Origin: Streptacidiphilus sp. P02-A3a
GTDB taxonomy: Bacteria; Actinomycetota; Actinomycetes; Streptomycetales; Streptomycetaceae
Length of the DNA stretch: 64,000 bases
Assembly: GCF_014084105.1 (NCBI RefSeq)
Contig: NZ_CP048289.1
Coordinates: 8,689,922 to 8,753,921 of the forward strand
Reading direction: 5' to 3'
The notes under the pieces are model-generated. The model saw only the letters and a program-made list of their open reading frames with translations. It ran no database searches and was not told where the DNA came from. This document shows positions 24,974 through 33,580 of the stretch, in pieces (position 1 is the stretch's first letter; every line of letters begins with the position of its first letter). The position numbers and the translations under genes are program-made.

Positions 24974-25044
24974 GCGCCCCAGAGCCGACCGCCCCGCACC
25001 ACCCGTCCGACAACACCCTTCCGGAATCCAGAGAAGAGAGCCCC

Positions 25045-25344
25045 ATGTACCACATTGCCGTCAGCTTCGACGTCCCCGCCGACCGCCGCGAGGAGTTCAT
25101 CGCCGCCGCCCTGGAGGACGGCCGCGACTCCAACGCGAGCGAGCCGGGCACCCAGCGCTTCGAGCTGATCGTCGACAGCGAGAACCCCAACCGCTTCTAC
25201 CTGAACGAGGCGTACGACGACGAAGAGGCCTTCGACGTCCACTGCAAGGGCGAGCCGTTCGTGAAGTTCTTCGCGATCATCGACAAGTTCGCCGAGGGAC
25301 CGACCTGGCTGATCAAGGGCACCCGGGTCGAGGACAACGCCTGA
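25045..25344 (+). CDS. Single-domain ABM-family protein
   Basis: 99 residues covering one complete ABM domain (MYHIAVSFDVPADRREEFI, SEPGTQRFELIVDSENPNRFYLNEAYDDEEAFDVHC). It has no signal peptide, so it is cytoplasmic. It is clearly related to the two repeats of the upstream secreted protein, with shared EPGT, RF.L.E and AF..H positions, and probably shares its transcript, which ends at the hairpin at 25364-25410. The substrate is unknown; family members oxidise aromatic polyketides or act on reactive aldehydes and haem. Confidence 0.85.
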   Translation: MYHIAVSFDVPADRREEFIAAALEDGRDSNASEPGTQRFELIVDSENPNRFYLNEAYDDEEAFDVHCKGEPFVKFFAIIDKFAEGPTWLIKGTRVEDNA

Positions 25345-25363
25345 GTCGCCCCGCGGCGATCCG

Positions 25364-25410
25364 CCCCGCCGTCACCGTCCCCGGCCACCGCCGGGGCCGG
25401 GACGGCGGGG
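25364..25410 (+). terminator. Hairpin terminator of the ABM gene pair
   Basis: Outer 10-nt arms ccccgccgtc (25364-25373) and gacggcgggg (25401-25410) enclose an inner ccccggc/gccgggg stem. It lies 20 nt past the stop at 25344. Confidence 0.8.
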
Positions 25411-25586
25411 TTCGCGCGTTTCCGAGGGCGACGACGCCGGACCGGACCGGCGCCGACCCGGGGCGTCGTCGCCGCGACCGGTCGCCCCCGCTGTTCGCGA
25501 CCGGTCGCCACCGCTGTTACCGCGCTGTTAGGCCCGAACGGCGAGAGTGGCCGAGTCACTTCCTCGCACCATGATGGGGGCAGCTC

Positions 25587-26990
25587 ATGCCACCAGTGAG
25601 CGCACCCGCGAGCGGACGTCCCCGGCACCGTTCGGCGCCGCCGTCACCGCTCGCCGCGCTTCCCGCCGGATCACCCTGGTCGGCCGCGCTGCCGCTGGTG
25701 ATCTGCGCCGGTGTACCGCCGGTGCTGTTCCTCTGGTGGCAGAACACCATCGCCGGATCCCTGGGCAGCGCCTCCGCCTGCCTGATCGCGGCCGGGAGCG
25801 TCGCCGGGCTGCTCGCCGCGTACCTGCTGCTGGTGCTGGTCGCGCTGATGGCCCGGGTGCCCTGGCTGGAGAACCGGGTCGGCTCCGACGTGGTCGCCCG
25901 CTACCACCGCTCGCTCGGCGAGTACACCGTGGTCCTGGTCTGCGCGCACGCCCTGCTGCTGATCGTCGGCTACGCCTGGCAGAGCGGGACGAACCCGCTC
26001 GCGGAGACCGTCGGCGTCCTGGTGGACTACACCGACGTGTGGCTCTCCGCGATCGCCCTCGGACTGCTGCTGCTGGTCGGCGCGGTCTCGGCGCGCGCGG
26101 TGCGCCGCAAGCTGTCGTACGAGTCCTGGTACCACATCCACCTGCTGGTGTACCCGGCGATCGGCCTGGCCTTCGCGCACGAGTTCGCGGTCGGCACCGA
26201 GTTCTCCGCCTCGCTGCGCAACCGGGTGCTGTGGTCGGCCGCGCACGTCGTGGTCGGCGCCGCGGTGGTGCTGTTCCGGATCCTGCTGCCGCTGTGGCGC
26301 TCGCTGCGGCACCGGGTGCGGGTGGCCGCCGTCGTCCAGGAGGGGCCCGGTGTGGTCTCGCTGCACCTGACCGGCCGTGACCTGGACCTGCTGGACGCCG
26401 AGCCGGGGCAGTTCCTGCGCTGGCGCTTCCTGGCCCGGGGGCACTGGTGGCAGTCCCACCCGTACTCGCTGTCCGCCGCGCCGCAGCCGGACGGGCTGCG
26501 GATCACGGTCAAGGACCTCGGCGACAGCAGCTCCTCGCTCGCCCGGCTGCGCCCGGGAACCCGGGTCTGGTTCGAGGGCCCGTACGGGGCCTTCACCGCC
26601 CGCCGCAGCTCCCGCGGCCGACGCGTGCTGCTGATCGCGGGCGGCGTGGGAATCACCCCGATCCGGGCGCTCTACGAGTCGCTGCCGGGCCGCGGTTCGG
26701 ACCTGGTGCTGGTCTACCGCGCGTCGCGGCCCGAGGACCTGGTGCTCTACCGGGAGCTGGAGGCCATAGCCCGCCACCGGGGCCTGGGCCTGTTCGCCCG
26801 GACCGGCCCGCGCGGAGGTCCGCAGGAGGACCCGCTGCGCGCCACCGAGCTCCGCGCGATCGTTCCCGACCTGGCCGAACGCGAGGTCTACCTGTGCGGC
26901 CCGGCCGGGATGACACGGTCCGTCAGCGGCCAGCTGCGCGCCGCCGGAGTGCCCCGGCGGCGCATCCACATCGAAGCGTTCGAGCTCTAG
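25587..26990 (+). CDS. Ferric-reductase-like transmembrane flavocytochrome with FAD/NAD(P) module
   Basis: 467 residues. About six membrane helices (residues 30-250) form a ferric-reductase-like haem domain with histidines in RYHRSLGEYTVVLVCAHALLL, ESWYHIHLLVYPAIGLAFAHEF and nearby. A ferredoxin-reductase module follows: FAD motif SHPYSLSAAP, NAD-binding GGVGITPIRALYE and the C-terminal YLCGPAGM. It should move electrons from NAD(P)H across the membrane to haem and an outside acceptor. The stop is 11 nt from the FMN-binding gene, a standard pairing in actinomycetes, so the two probably act together. The usual ApbE flavin transferase is not in this window. Confidence 0.88.
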   Translation: MPPVSAPASGRPRHRSAPPSPLAALPAGSPWSAALPLVICAGVPPVLFLWWQNTIAGSLGSASACLIAAGSVAGLLAAYLLLVLVALMARVPWLENRVGSDVVARYHRSLGEYTVVLVCAHALLLIVGYAWQSGTNPLAETVGVLVDYTDVWLSAIALGLLLLVGAVSARAVRRKLSYESWYHIHLLVYPAIGLAFAHEFAVGTEFSASLRNRVLWSAAHVVVGAAVVLFRILLPLWRSLRHRVRVAAVVQEGPGVVSLHLTGRDLDLLDAEPGQFLRWRFLARGHWWQSHPYSLSAAPQPDGLRITVKDLGDSSSSLARLRPGTRVWFEGPYGAFTARRSSRGRRVLLIAGGVGITPIRALYESLPGRGSDLVLVYRASRPEDLVLYRELEAIARHRGLGLFARTGPRGGPQEDPLRATELRAIVPDLAEREVYLCGPAGMTRSVSGQLRAAGVPRRRIHIEAFEL

Positions 26991-27001
26991 GAGTCCGGCC
27001 C

Positions 27002-27460
27002 ATGCGCAGAATCACGGCGGGCCTGGCCGCCACCACCGCCGGTGTCGCGCTGCTGATCGGGGTCAAGGCCCACTCCGCGAGCGCCCCCCGCTCCGCCCTG
27101 GCCGGGTTGGGCGGCACCCGGCCGGTGGCGTCCGGTCCGTCGGCCCCGGCCGGGACCAGGCCGTCGCCGAGCCGGACCGCCACCGCGAACGGCGGCTTCG
27201 ACGGCAGCGTGATCCAGACCCAGTACGGGCCGGTGCAGGTGCAGGCGGTGTTCAGGGACGGCAGGCTCAGCAACGTCGTCGTGCTCCAGCGGACCAGCGG
27301 TGGCCGCAGCAGCCAGATCGACTCCTACGCGCTGCCGGTCCTCACCGCCGAGGCGCTGAAGGCCCAGAGCGCCGACATCGACGTCGTCTCCGGCGCCACC
27401 TTCACCTCCGACGGCTACGCCCAGTCCCTCCAAGCCGCCCTCGACGCCGCCGGACGCTGA
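27002..27460 (+). CDS. Exported FMN-binding domain protein
   Basis: 152 residues. An N-terminal signal/anchor (MRRITAGLAATTAGVALLIG) and a Ser/Pro linker lead to an FMN_bind domain (about 62-150, GSVIQTQYGPVQVQAVF). The covalent flavinylation motif is near the end, DVVSGATFTSDGY, where ApbE attaches FMN to the Thr. It likely receives electrons from the flavocytochrome encoded just upstream and passes them outside the membrane. AGGAG lies at the end of the upstream gene, giving ATG 27002. ApbE must be encoded elsewhere. Confidence 0.88.
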   Translation: MRRITAGLAATTAGVALLIGVKAHSASAPRSALAGLGGTRPVASGPSAPAGTRPSPSRTATANGGFDGSVIQTQYGPVQVQAVFRDGRLSNVVVLQRTSGGRSSQIDSYALPVLTAEALKAQSADIDVVSGATFTSDGYAQSLQAALDAAGR

Positions 27461-27532
27461 GTCCCGCCCGGTGGGGAGACGACGGCGCCCCGCCGACCGC
27501 TGCGGCAGGGGCCGGGATGCCGGTACCGCAGG

Positions 27533-28483
27533 TCAGACCCAGCCAGTGCGGTGCTGGACCCACCGGCGGCCGACAGCGGCCATCTCCGCCTGGTAGGGGC
27601 GCAGGTAGGGCACACCAGGTGGGCCGGGGTAGCGGGAGTTGCGCTCCCAGTAGCCAGTCAGCGCGATGGCGAATGAGGTGATCGCGGCGGCCGGTGCCTG
27701 GTGGAAGGCGGTGCCCGTGGCCATGGCCGCTTCGGCCTGCGCCGGGGTGTGCCCTGCGCGGATCAGGTGCGGCAGGAACATCGCCGGGTCGACCCAGGCG
27801 GCGCCCTGGTGCAGGTAGGCCCAGTCGATGACGACGTCGCCGTTGTCGGACAGCATCGTGTTGTCGGGGCGCAGGTCGGCGTGCAGCAGGGTGATTCCGT
27901 CGCCGTCGCTGTGCCAGGCGCGTTCGGTCACCGCGAGGCGTTCCAGGTGCCTGGTGGACCAGGGATCCAGGTCGGTGCCGGCGTCGGCCAGGATCTGCCA
28001 GCCCAGGAACTCGCGGCCCACGGCGTCGACGAAGCCGGGGGCGCCCGCGACGGGCGAGGGCGTGACGGTGGCGGGCAGGGCGTCCAGCAGGGCCAGGGCC
28101 CGGTCGGTGTCCGGGCTGTCCGGGGTGGTGTCGGGGTGGCGGCCGTCGACGTCCTGGAACGCCATCAGCAGCCAGTCCCCCGCTTCCCAGGAGCACAGTA
28201 GCCGCGGCACCGGCACGCTGGCGGGCAGGGCCTCGTTGATCGCGGCCTCTTCCCCGTAGCGGGGGAACAGGATGTGGTCGGTGGCGATGCCCTTGAGGAA
28301 CAGGCGGCTGCCGTCGGCGAAGGTGAGCCGGACGGCCAGGCCGGAGCTGAAGCCGCCGGTCTGGGTGTCCGCCCGCACGACGGGGTGTCCGGCGAAGGCT
28401 TCGACGGAGGCGCGGGCTTGCTCGGGCACGTCGGGCCAGGCGGGCCGGACGGATGTGCCGGTGACGCGGTCGGACGCGATCAC
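27533..28483 (-). CDS. APH-family (aminoglycoside phosphotransferase-like) kinase
   Basis: 316 residues from GTG 28483 (GGAGG 5 nt upstream). Kinase landmarks are GFSSGLAVRLTFADGSRLFLKGI, with the ATP-binding lysine, the catalytic loop LLHADLRPDNTML with Asp and Asn, and the metal site VVIDWAYLHQGAAWVDPA. The family phosphorylates small molecules, including antibiotics, homoserine or choline; nothing identifies the substrate. A TTG further upstream could extend it but lacks conserved sequence. It lies 76 nt downstream of a truncated gene on the same strand. Confidence 0.85.
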   Translation of the reverse strand: MIASDRVTGTSVRPAWPDVPEQARASVEAFAGHPVVRADTQTGGFSSGLAVRLTFADGSRLFLKGIATDHILFPRYGEEAAINEALPASVPVPRLLCSWEAGDWLLMAFQDVDGRHPDTTPDSPDTDRALALLDALPATVTPSPVAGAPGFVDAVGREFLGWQILADAGTDLDPWSTRHLERLAVTERAWHSDGDGITLLHADLRPDNTMLSDNGDVVIDWAYLHQGAAWVDPAMFLPHLIRAGHTPAQAEAAMATGTAFHQAPAAAITSFAIALTGYWERNSRYPGPPGVPYLRPYQAEMAAVGRRWVQHRTGWV

Positions 28484-28559
28484 GATGTCCTCCGTCTCTC
28501 CGGAAGGGGTTGCCGGGAATCTGATGGTATAGCTCAACTTGACTTGTTTTCCTGTGATT

Positions 28560-28940
28560 TCACTCGAACGGTGCCCATGGGGCCACGGTGTCGTAGACAC
28601 GCGCCCGCACCAGGTCGTGCAGGTACTCCAGCGCCCCCTTCCCGATGCACAGGGTGGCGAGCTGGGCTTCGGCGGCGCGGGCGAGCTGGACGGCCAGGGC
28701 TGCGGTGGCGGTGAACGCCGCGCGGATCGCGTCGGCCTGCTCCGGGGACGCCCGGTGGCCGCGGACGACGGTGGTGAGCGGATCATCCGGGTCCAGCCGC
28801 ACGGCGAGCTGGGTGAGCATGACGGTGCGGCGCAGCTGCCGGATCTCGCCGGGAGTGGTCTTGGTACCGCCGGTCAGGTTGCCGCCGAGGTCGTCGACGA
28901 TCTGGGAGGCGGTGCCGATGTCCTCCAGGGCGCGGCGCAC
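28560..28940 (-). CDS. Helical protein of unknown function, probably 5'-truncated
   Basis: About 126 residues if begun at GTG 28940, otherwise an open-ended fragment. The sequence is helical and well behaved: ALEDIGTASQIVDDLGGN, TTPGEIRQLRRTVMLTQLAVR, ASPEQADAIRAAFTATAALAVQLARA and a final VYDTVAPWAPFE. No family was recognised. The reading frame stays open upstream only until it meets the opposing GNAT fragment, and no convincing ribosome site precedes the GTG. Both genes seem to have lost their 5' ends at one junction near 28945-28960. Confidence 0.5.
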   Translation of the reverse strand: MRRALEDIGTASQIVDDLGGNLTGGTKTTPGEIRQLRRTVMLTQLAVRLDPDDPLTTVVRGHRASPEQADAIRAAFTATAALAVQLARAAEAQLATLCIGKGALEYLHDLVRARVYDTVAPWAPFE

Positions 28941-28955
28941 AGCCGGGCCTGCGGT

Positions 28956-29315
28956 GTCGCTGCCGCCGGGGTGCTCGTCGGCTTCGGCTACGCCTTCCCC
29001 TGCACCCCGAGCTACTGGTTCGGCGCCGAACTGCTGCCGAGAATCCCCGAACCGGCCCGCACCACCGAGCACCTGGTCGGACTGTGCGAGCTGGCGGTAC
29101 GCCCGGCTTGGCAGGACCGGGGCATCGGCTCACGCCTGCACCAGGCACTCGTCGACGCCCTCGCGCCCCGATACGTCAGCCTGCTGGCGATGCCCGGCAA
29201 CTCCGACAGCCAGCGGCTATACCGACGCCTCGGCTACAACTACGTCGGCCCCTACCGCAACACCCCGGGCGGCCCGGAGTTCGACCTGCTACTCCTGGAC
29301 CTGCACGAGCGATGA
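28956..29315 (+). pseudogene. GNAT acetyltransferase fragment lacking its N-terminus
   Basis: About 119 codons of a GCN5-type N-acetyltransferase: VGFGYAFPC, GLCELAVRPAWQDRGIGSRLH (acetyl-CoA loop R-x2-G-I-G), LVDALAPRYVSLLAMPGNSDSQRLYRRLGY and FDLLLLDLHER. The first strand and helices (roughly 50-60 residues) and any start codon are missing. The frame upstream of 28956 is only the antisense of the neighbouring gene. It is probably inactive. Confidence 0.7.
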
Positions 29316-29440
29316 CACAGGAGCGGCCACCTAGCCGATCTTGTAGTCCTCATGGGGCACGCCACGGGCCCAGACCGATGTCCGGGACTGGGCTGTCTCC
29401 GTCGGCCTGGGAACTGGTGTCGATCGGATCAGCTCACGCA

Positions 29441-29477
29441 CGGCGCCCCGCCGACCGCTCGGGTCGACGGGGCGCCG
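29441..29477 (-). terminator. Hairpin terminator of the sedolisin gene
   Basis: Arms cggcgccccgccgacc (29441-29456) and its near-complement (29461-29477) pair with one mismatch. It lies 28 nt beyond the stop at 29505 on the minus strand. Confidence 0.7.
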
Positions 29478-29504
29478 CTGTCGCGTGCGGGTGGCAGCTG
29501 GGGC

Positions 29505-32500
29505 CTACAGGTAGTAGCCGAAGACGTCGGCGATCACCTGGGTCGTGCTGTTGACGTACAGGTCGACCTTGCCGTCGGCGGCGACCGGGACGATCACCTG
29601 GTTGGGCACGGTCGCCTTCGCGCCGACCCAGTTCAGGTTGGACGTCGGCGGCTGGCCGCTGCCGTCGTCGGCCCCGGCGCTGAGGAAGCCGCTGCCGGTG
29701 GTGCCGGTGACGGTGATGTTCAGCACCACGGCCTTGATCCCGCTCGGGATCGTGATCTTGGGGTTGCCGGTGATCTGCAGCGTGACCATGTGGCCGGCGG
29801 CGACCGGGCTGGAACTACGGGTGTCCAGCAGCCGGGTGGGTGTGACGCCGGTGAACGACGCCCCGCCGGTACCGAGGGTGAAGTAGCCGAAGACGTCGGC
29901 GATGACCTGGGTGCTGCCGGCGACCTTGACGGAGATCTGCCCGTTCGTGCCCAGCGGCACGATGGCCAGCCCGGCGACGGTCGAGTTGCTCTGGTACCAG
30001 TCGACGTTGGAGACGCCGGGGAAGGCGGTGCCGGTGGGGTAGGCCGCGAAGTTGCCCGCCCCGGTGGTACCGGTCGCGGTCAGGTTGACCACGACGGCGG
30101 TGGCGTCGGCCGGGACCCCGCCCGGGGTGACCACGTTCAGGTTGATGGTGTTGTTGACGATCGGCGGGTTGGTGCCGCTGGTGCCGCGGCTGTCCAGGAT
30201 CCGGGTCGGGGACATCGTGGTGTAGGTCGACCCGGTGGTGTCCTTGGTGTAGTAGCCCTGGATGTCGCCGATGACCGCGGCGCTGCTGGTGATGTAGAAG
30301 TCCACGCCGCCGTCACCGGAGACCGGAACGGTCACCAGGTTGGCGACGGTCTGGCCCTTGCCGGTCCAGTTGACGTTGGACGTCTTGGGGCGGGTGGTGC
30401 CGTAGCCCCAGGCGGTCAGGTTGCCCGCGCCGGTGGTGCTGGTGACGGTGACGTTCATGACGACCGAGGTGACCCCGCTGCTGGGGATGTCCAGCTGGCT
30501 GATCGCCGGGTCGCCCTCGATCTGCACGCTGGTCATACCGCCGGAGGGCACCAGTTGCTTGCTGGGCCGGGTGTCCAGGATCCGGGTCGGGGTGACCGGG
30601 TGGTACGTCCCGGGCCCGGTGGCCGCGGCCGGGTCGTCCGCGCACAGGACGGGGATCAGGTTCGCGGCGTCGGGCTCGCCCAGGCCGCTGGCCAGGTCGT
30701 AGCCGGCCTTGGCCGAGTAGCCGACCTTGTTGTAGACGTTGTTGCCGGTGGTGACGTCCCGGTAGTTCGAGCTGTACCCGGTCTTCGCGGCCTGGTAGAG
30801 AGCGAAGTTCAGGAAGCCCAGGGGGCCGCTCGCCGAGCAGCCCGGCTGCGCGTCGGCGATGGCGGTCAGCGCCGCCCAGGTCGGCGTGGAGGCGCTGGTA
30901 CCGCCCCAGACGTGCCAGGCTCCGCCCGCGTAGATCGGGTAGCCCTCCTGCTCGTCCGCCAGCGCCGACACGTCCGGCAGCTGACGGCAGACACCCCCGC
31001 TGGGGGCGCTGCACTGGCTGGTGTACCCCGAGCCGGCGAAGCCCGTCTGGTAGTCGAACGACGGGCTCAGGTTCCAGGCGTTGGAGACGCCACCGCCACC
31101 GGCACCGCCACCGGCACCGTCGTTCCAGACCCAGTGGCTGGGCAGCGAGGTGCCGCCGACCGCGGTCACGAACGGCTGGGAGGCCGGGTCGTTGACCGAC
31201 GCGGCGTACTCGTACGTGAACTTCGACCCCAGCGGGGCGCAGTCCGTCCCGCCGTAGTCACCCGCGGCGGCGAAGATCGACTGCCCCTGGGCGGCCGCCT
31301 CCTGGGCGTAGTAGTCCTCCGCCACCAGGCTGCTGCCGCCGACGGCGTACTCGCAGTTCCCCCAGCTGATCGACAGCACCTGCGCGTCGTCGGCCGTCAC
31401 CATGGCCTGGAGGTCGGTCGGCAGCCCGGTGCCGGTTCTGGTGTTGGCGGTCTCGTAGTCGATGATCGACGCGCCGGGCGCGAGGCTCGCCAGGTCCTCC
31501 AGGTCGAGCAGGGACTCGGTGCCGATGTCGCTGCCGTAGTTCGGGGCGGCGGTCGGCGCGGGCTTCGTGGCGACCGTGCTCACCGTCACGTGGGTGCCGT
31601 AGCAGGCCTGGTAGGCGGCGAAGTCCGAGGGGGAGTAGTTCTCCAGCTCCAGCACGCCGATGGTCACCCCGGCACCGCTGGTGGCGGTGTGCGGCAGGTT
31701 GTAGGTGGACGCCAGCCGCGAGGCGCTGGTCCAGCCCGCGCCGTCGGTGCCGTACTTGGTCAGCGCGGTGGCCGCGGCGGAGCAGATCTGCGGGCCGCCG
31801 CCGGCGTCGGGGGTCGCCGCGGCGTGCGGCGTGCCACCGGTGGTGGCCGACCCGGCGCGGTTCGGCGTGGCCGGGACGAGGTCCGTGGAGCGCGCGGAGA
31901 GCGAGTCGAGTCCGATGACGCCGGACACCGTGCCCGCGACCGACTCAGGCAGTTCCGGCGCCTCGGTGTTGGCGAAGGCCTGGGCGCCGTTCGCCAGCTT
32001 GTACCCGGCGAAGCTGGTGCCGAACGCCTTCGCGGCGGTGGCCAGGTCGGTGGTGACCGGGATGGTCAGGCCGTCGGGGGTGACCGTGCCCGTCTTCAGG
32101 CCCCGGGCCCTGAGCGCGGCGACCACCCGGTTGACGGTGTCCTGGGTCGGGCCGAAGACCGCCCCGAACTGGCCCTTGGCGAGGTAGTGGTGGTACTCGC
32201 TGTTGCCCTTGGTGGACACGGCGGCGGCGTACGCCTTCAACGCCGCCGGTTGGCGTGGGTTCAGACCGACGCTCAGCTGCACGGTGGTGCTGCCGGACGG
32301 CGCGGTGGCGCGGACGGCCCCGGCCGGGATCTGCGGCGCGGTACCGATCCGTTGGGGTGCGTTGGCGGCCGCGGTGGCCGTGGCCGCGGCCGACAGCCCG
32401 GCGGCGTCGGCGGTGGCCGAGGTGGCGACCAGGGCCAGGGCAGCGGTGGACGCGGCGAACGCGACGCGCATCGCGTACCGCGAACCCCCGTTGGTGGTGC

Positions 32501-32561
32501 GGCGGCGGCCGGGTGCAGGGGCTATGGAACCCCCCGGCACCGCAGTGACCTTGTCGGTCAT
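29505..32561 (-). CDS. Secreted S53 (sedolisin/kumamolisin-type) serine-carboxyl peptidase with three C-terminal repeats
   Basis: 1018 residues. ATG 32561 has GAGGAGA 6 nt upstream. A signal segment ends near residue 54, and a pro-domain (about 95-230) follows. The catalytic domain has Glu349 and Asp353 (GTESLLDLEDLA), the oxyanion Asp435 (AAAGDYGGTD) and Ser556 (GGTSASTP). A C-terminal Asp-rich calcium site is expected in the family. After about residue 650 come three copies of a roughly 125-residue repeat opening TPTRILDTR and closing VIADVFGYY, common on exported actinomycete enzymes. S53 peptidases work at acid pH outside the cell. Confidence 0.9.
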   Translation of the reverse strand: MTDKVTAVPGGSIAPAPGRRRTTNGGSRYAMRVAFAASTAALALVATSATADAAGLSAAATATAAANAPQRIGTAPQIPAGAVRATAPSGSTTVQLSVGLNPRQPAALKAYAAAVSTKGNSEYHHYLAKGQFGAVFGPTQDTVNRVVAALRARGLKTGTVTPDGLTIPVTTDLATAAKAFGTSFAGYKLANGAQAFANTEAPELPESVAGTVSGVIGLDSLSARSTDLVPATPNRAGSATTGGTPHAAATPDAGGGPQICSAAATALTKYGTDGAGWTSASRLASTYNLPHTATSGAGVTIGVLELENYSPSDFAAYQACYGTHVTVSTVATKPAPTAAPNYGSDIGTESLLDLEDLASLAPGASIIDYETANTRTGTGLPTDLQAMVTADDAQVLSISWGNCEYAVGGSSLVAEDYYAQEAAAQGQSIFAAAGDYGGTDCAPLGSKFTYEYAASVNDPASQPFVTAVGGTSLPSHWVWNDGAGGGAGGGGVSNAWNLSPSFDYQTGFAGSGYTSQCSAPSGGVCRQLPDVSALADEQEGYPIYAGGAWHVWGGTSASTPTWAALTAIADAQPGCSASGPLGFLNFALYQAAKTGYSSNYRDVTTGNNVYNKVGYSAKAGYDLASGLGEPDAANLIPVLCADDPAAATGPGTYHPVTPTRILDTRPSKQLVPSGGMTSVQIEGDPAISQLDIPSSGVTSVVMNVTVTSTTGAGNLTAWGYGTTRPKTSNVNWTGKGQTVANLVTVPVSGDGGVDFYITSSAAVIGDIQGYYTKDTTGSTYTTMSPTRILDSRGTSGTNPPIVNNTINLNVVTPGGVPADATAVVVNLTATGTTGAGNFAAYPTGTAFPGVSNVDWYQSNSTVAGLAIVPLGTNGQISVKVAGSTQVIADVFGYFTLGTGGASFTGVTPTRLLDTRSSSPVAAGHMVTLQITGNPKITIPSGIKAVVLNITVTGTTGSGFLSAGADDGSGQPPTSNLNWVGAKATVPNQVIVPVAADGKVDLYVNSTTQVIADVFGYYL

Positions 32562-32888
32562 GCAGGCTCTCCTCGTGAGACTCGTGCAACGTCGACGCAG
32601 GGGTGTGTCCGAGACACAAGCGAACACAAAGTGCTTCTTGGCGCGCAGATGTGGCGCCAGAACAGCCCCCGGATATGACTGATGCAGAAATTCTTCTATC
32701 AGTTCGGGTCCACTGGTGTCGTTTGAGATTCGTGGGACCGGGGTTTCGTTATCACATCGACGCAGCGCCCGCTCGTCCGCTCCGCGCGGTCGTCAGCCGA
32801 TTCGGTCACGGGTTCACAACAAGCACACTGGGCCTTTTCATTACTGACACAATCTGTTCGCTGATCAACTTCCTTCTCCGGGGGTGCC
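32562..32888. other. 327-nt divergent promoter region
   Basis: This stretch is clearly less GC-rich than its surroundings (for example 32730-32760 and 32810-32880). It must contain promoters for the sedolisin gene (minus) and the membrane-anchored protein at 32889 (plus). An ggcgc/gcgcc inverted repeat lies near 32640-32656. No gene, repeat array or RNA structure was recognised, and no confident -35/-10 pair could be assigned. Confidence 0.45.
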
Positions 32889-33524
32889 ATGTCACAGGGT
32901 CCGTCTTGGTCGCCGCAGGGACCACCACCGCCCGGTCAGGTCCGGCGACAGCCGACGCCGCGCCCGCCGACGGCGCCGGACCTGCGGCCGCTCCACCGCC
33001 GCAAGCGGGTCTGGGTGGGCGGGGTCGGCCTGTTCGCCCTGGGCGCGGCCATCGTCACCAGCGGCGACCACAGCCAGCTCGCCCAGGCCGAGGCCCTGGT
33101 CAGGGCACGGCCGACGGTGTCGGCCGTGGCCACCGCCGACGCGCAGGTCACCGTGACCGCGAAGCCGTCGGCCGCGCCCAGGGTGACCGTCACCGCCACG
33201 GTCACGGTCACGGTCACCAGGACCGCGACGACGACGGTGACGGTGACGGCGACCGCAGCCGGTGACGCCGACTCGGGGTCCGACTCGTCCGACTCCGGCT
33301 CGTCCGACTCCGACTCCGGCTCCGACTCCGGCTCTTCCGGTTCGGGATCCGGCTCGACCAGCACCTCCGACGGCACCTGCAGCATCACCTCCAGCTCGGG
33401 AAGCTGCTACCGGGCCGGTGAGTTCTGCTCCGCCCACGACCTCGGCCTCAGCACCACCGACGCCGACGGCGACCCGATCAGCTGCGAGGCCGACAACGGC
33501 CGCAACCGCTGGATGGACGCCTGA
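32889..33524 (+). CDS. Membrane-anchored Val/Thr- and Ser/Asp-repeat protein with Excalibur-like C-terminal module
   Basis: 211 residues. A Pro-rich cytoplasmic start and one transmembrane helix (about 40-58, RVWVGGVGLFALGAAIV) lead to a VTVTATVTV-type Thr/Val tract (about 82-122). A Ser/Asp/Gly repeat (about 124-160) follows, then a small Cys-containing domain (CYRAGEFC, then DADGDPISCE). The DxDxDG..CE element resembles the Excalibur calcium-binding motif. It is probably a surface protein with a stalk. A related end-module occurs on the lipoprotein at 39467-40204. ATG 32889 follows a G-rich ribosome site. Confidence 0.75.
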   Translation: MSQGPSWSPQGPPPPGQVRRQPTPRPPTAPDLRPLHRRKRVWVGGVGLFALGAAIVTSGDHSQLAQAEALVRARPTVSAVATADAQVTVTAKPSAAPRVTVTATVTVTVTRTATTTVTVTATAAGDADSGSDSSDSGSSDSDSGSDSGSSGSGSGSTSTSDGTCSITSSSGSCYRAGEFCSAHDLGLSTTDADGDPISCEADNGRNRWMDA

Positions 33525-33534
33525 CCCGCGCGAA

Positions 33535-33564
33535 AGGGCCCAACCGCCGCTGCGGTTGGGCCCT
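33535..33564. terminator. Bidirectional hairpin terminator
   Basis: Perfect 13-nt arms (agggcccaaccgc, 33535-33547 and 33552-33564) with a 4-nt loop lie between convergent genes ending at 33524 and 33581. Confidence 0.85.
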
Positions 33565-33580
33565 CCGGGCGAGCTCCGGG

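Noticed and set aside
27482-27516. Possible terminator between the FMN-binding gene and the phosphotransferase gene
   Set aside because: The ggcgcccc/ggggcc arms pair only with bulges and mismatches, so it is not listed as a feature.
29352-32678. Open frame of over 1100 codons opposite the sedolisin gene
   Set aside because: Composition is typical antisense of high-GC coding DNA (GDGDVHHD-like runs). The minus strand carries the complete S53 catalytic set.
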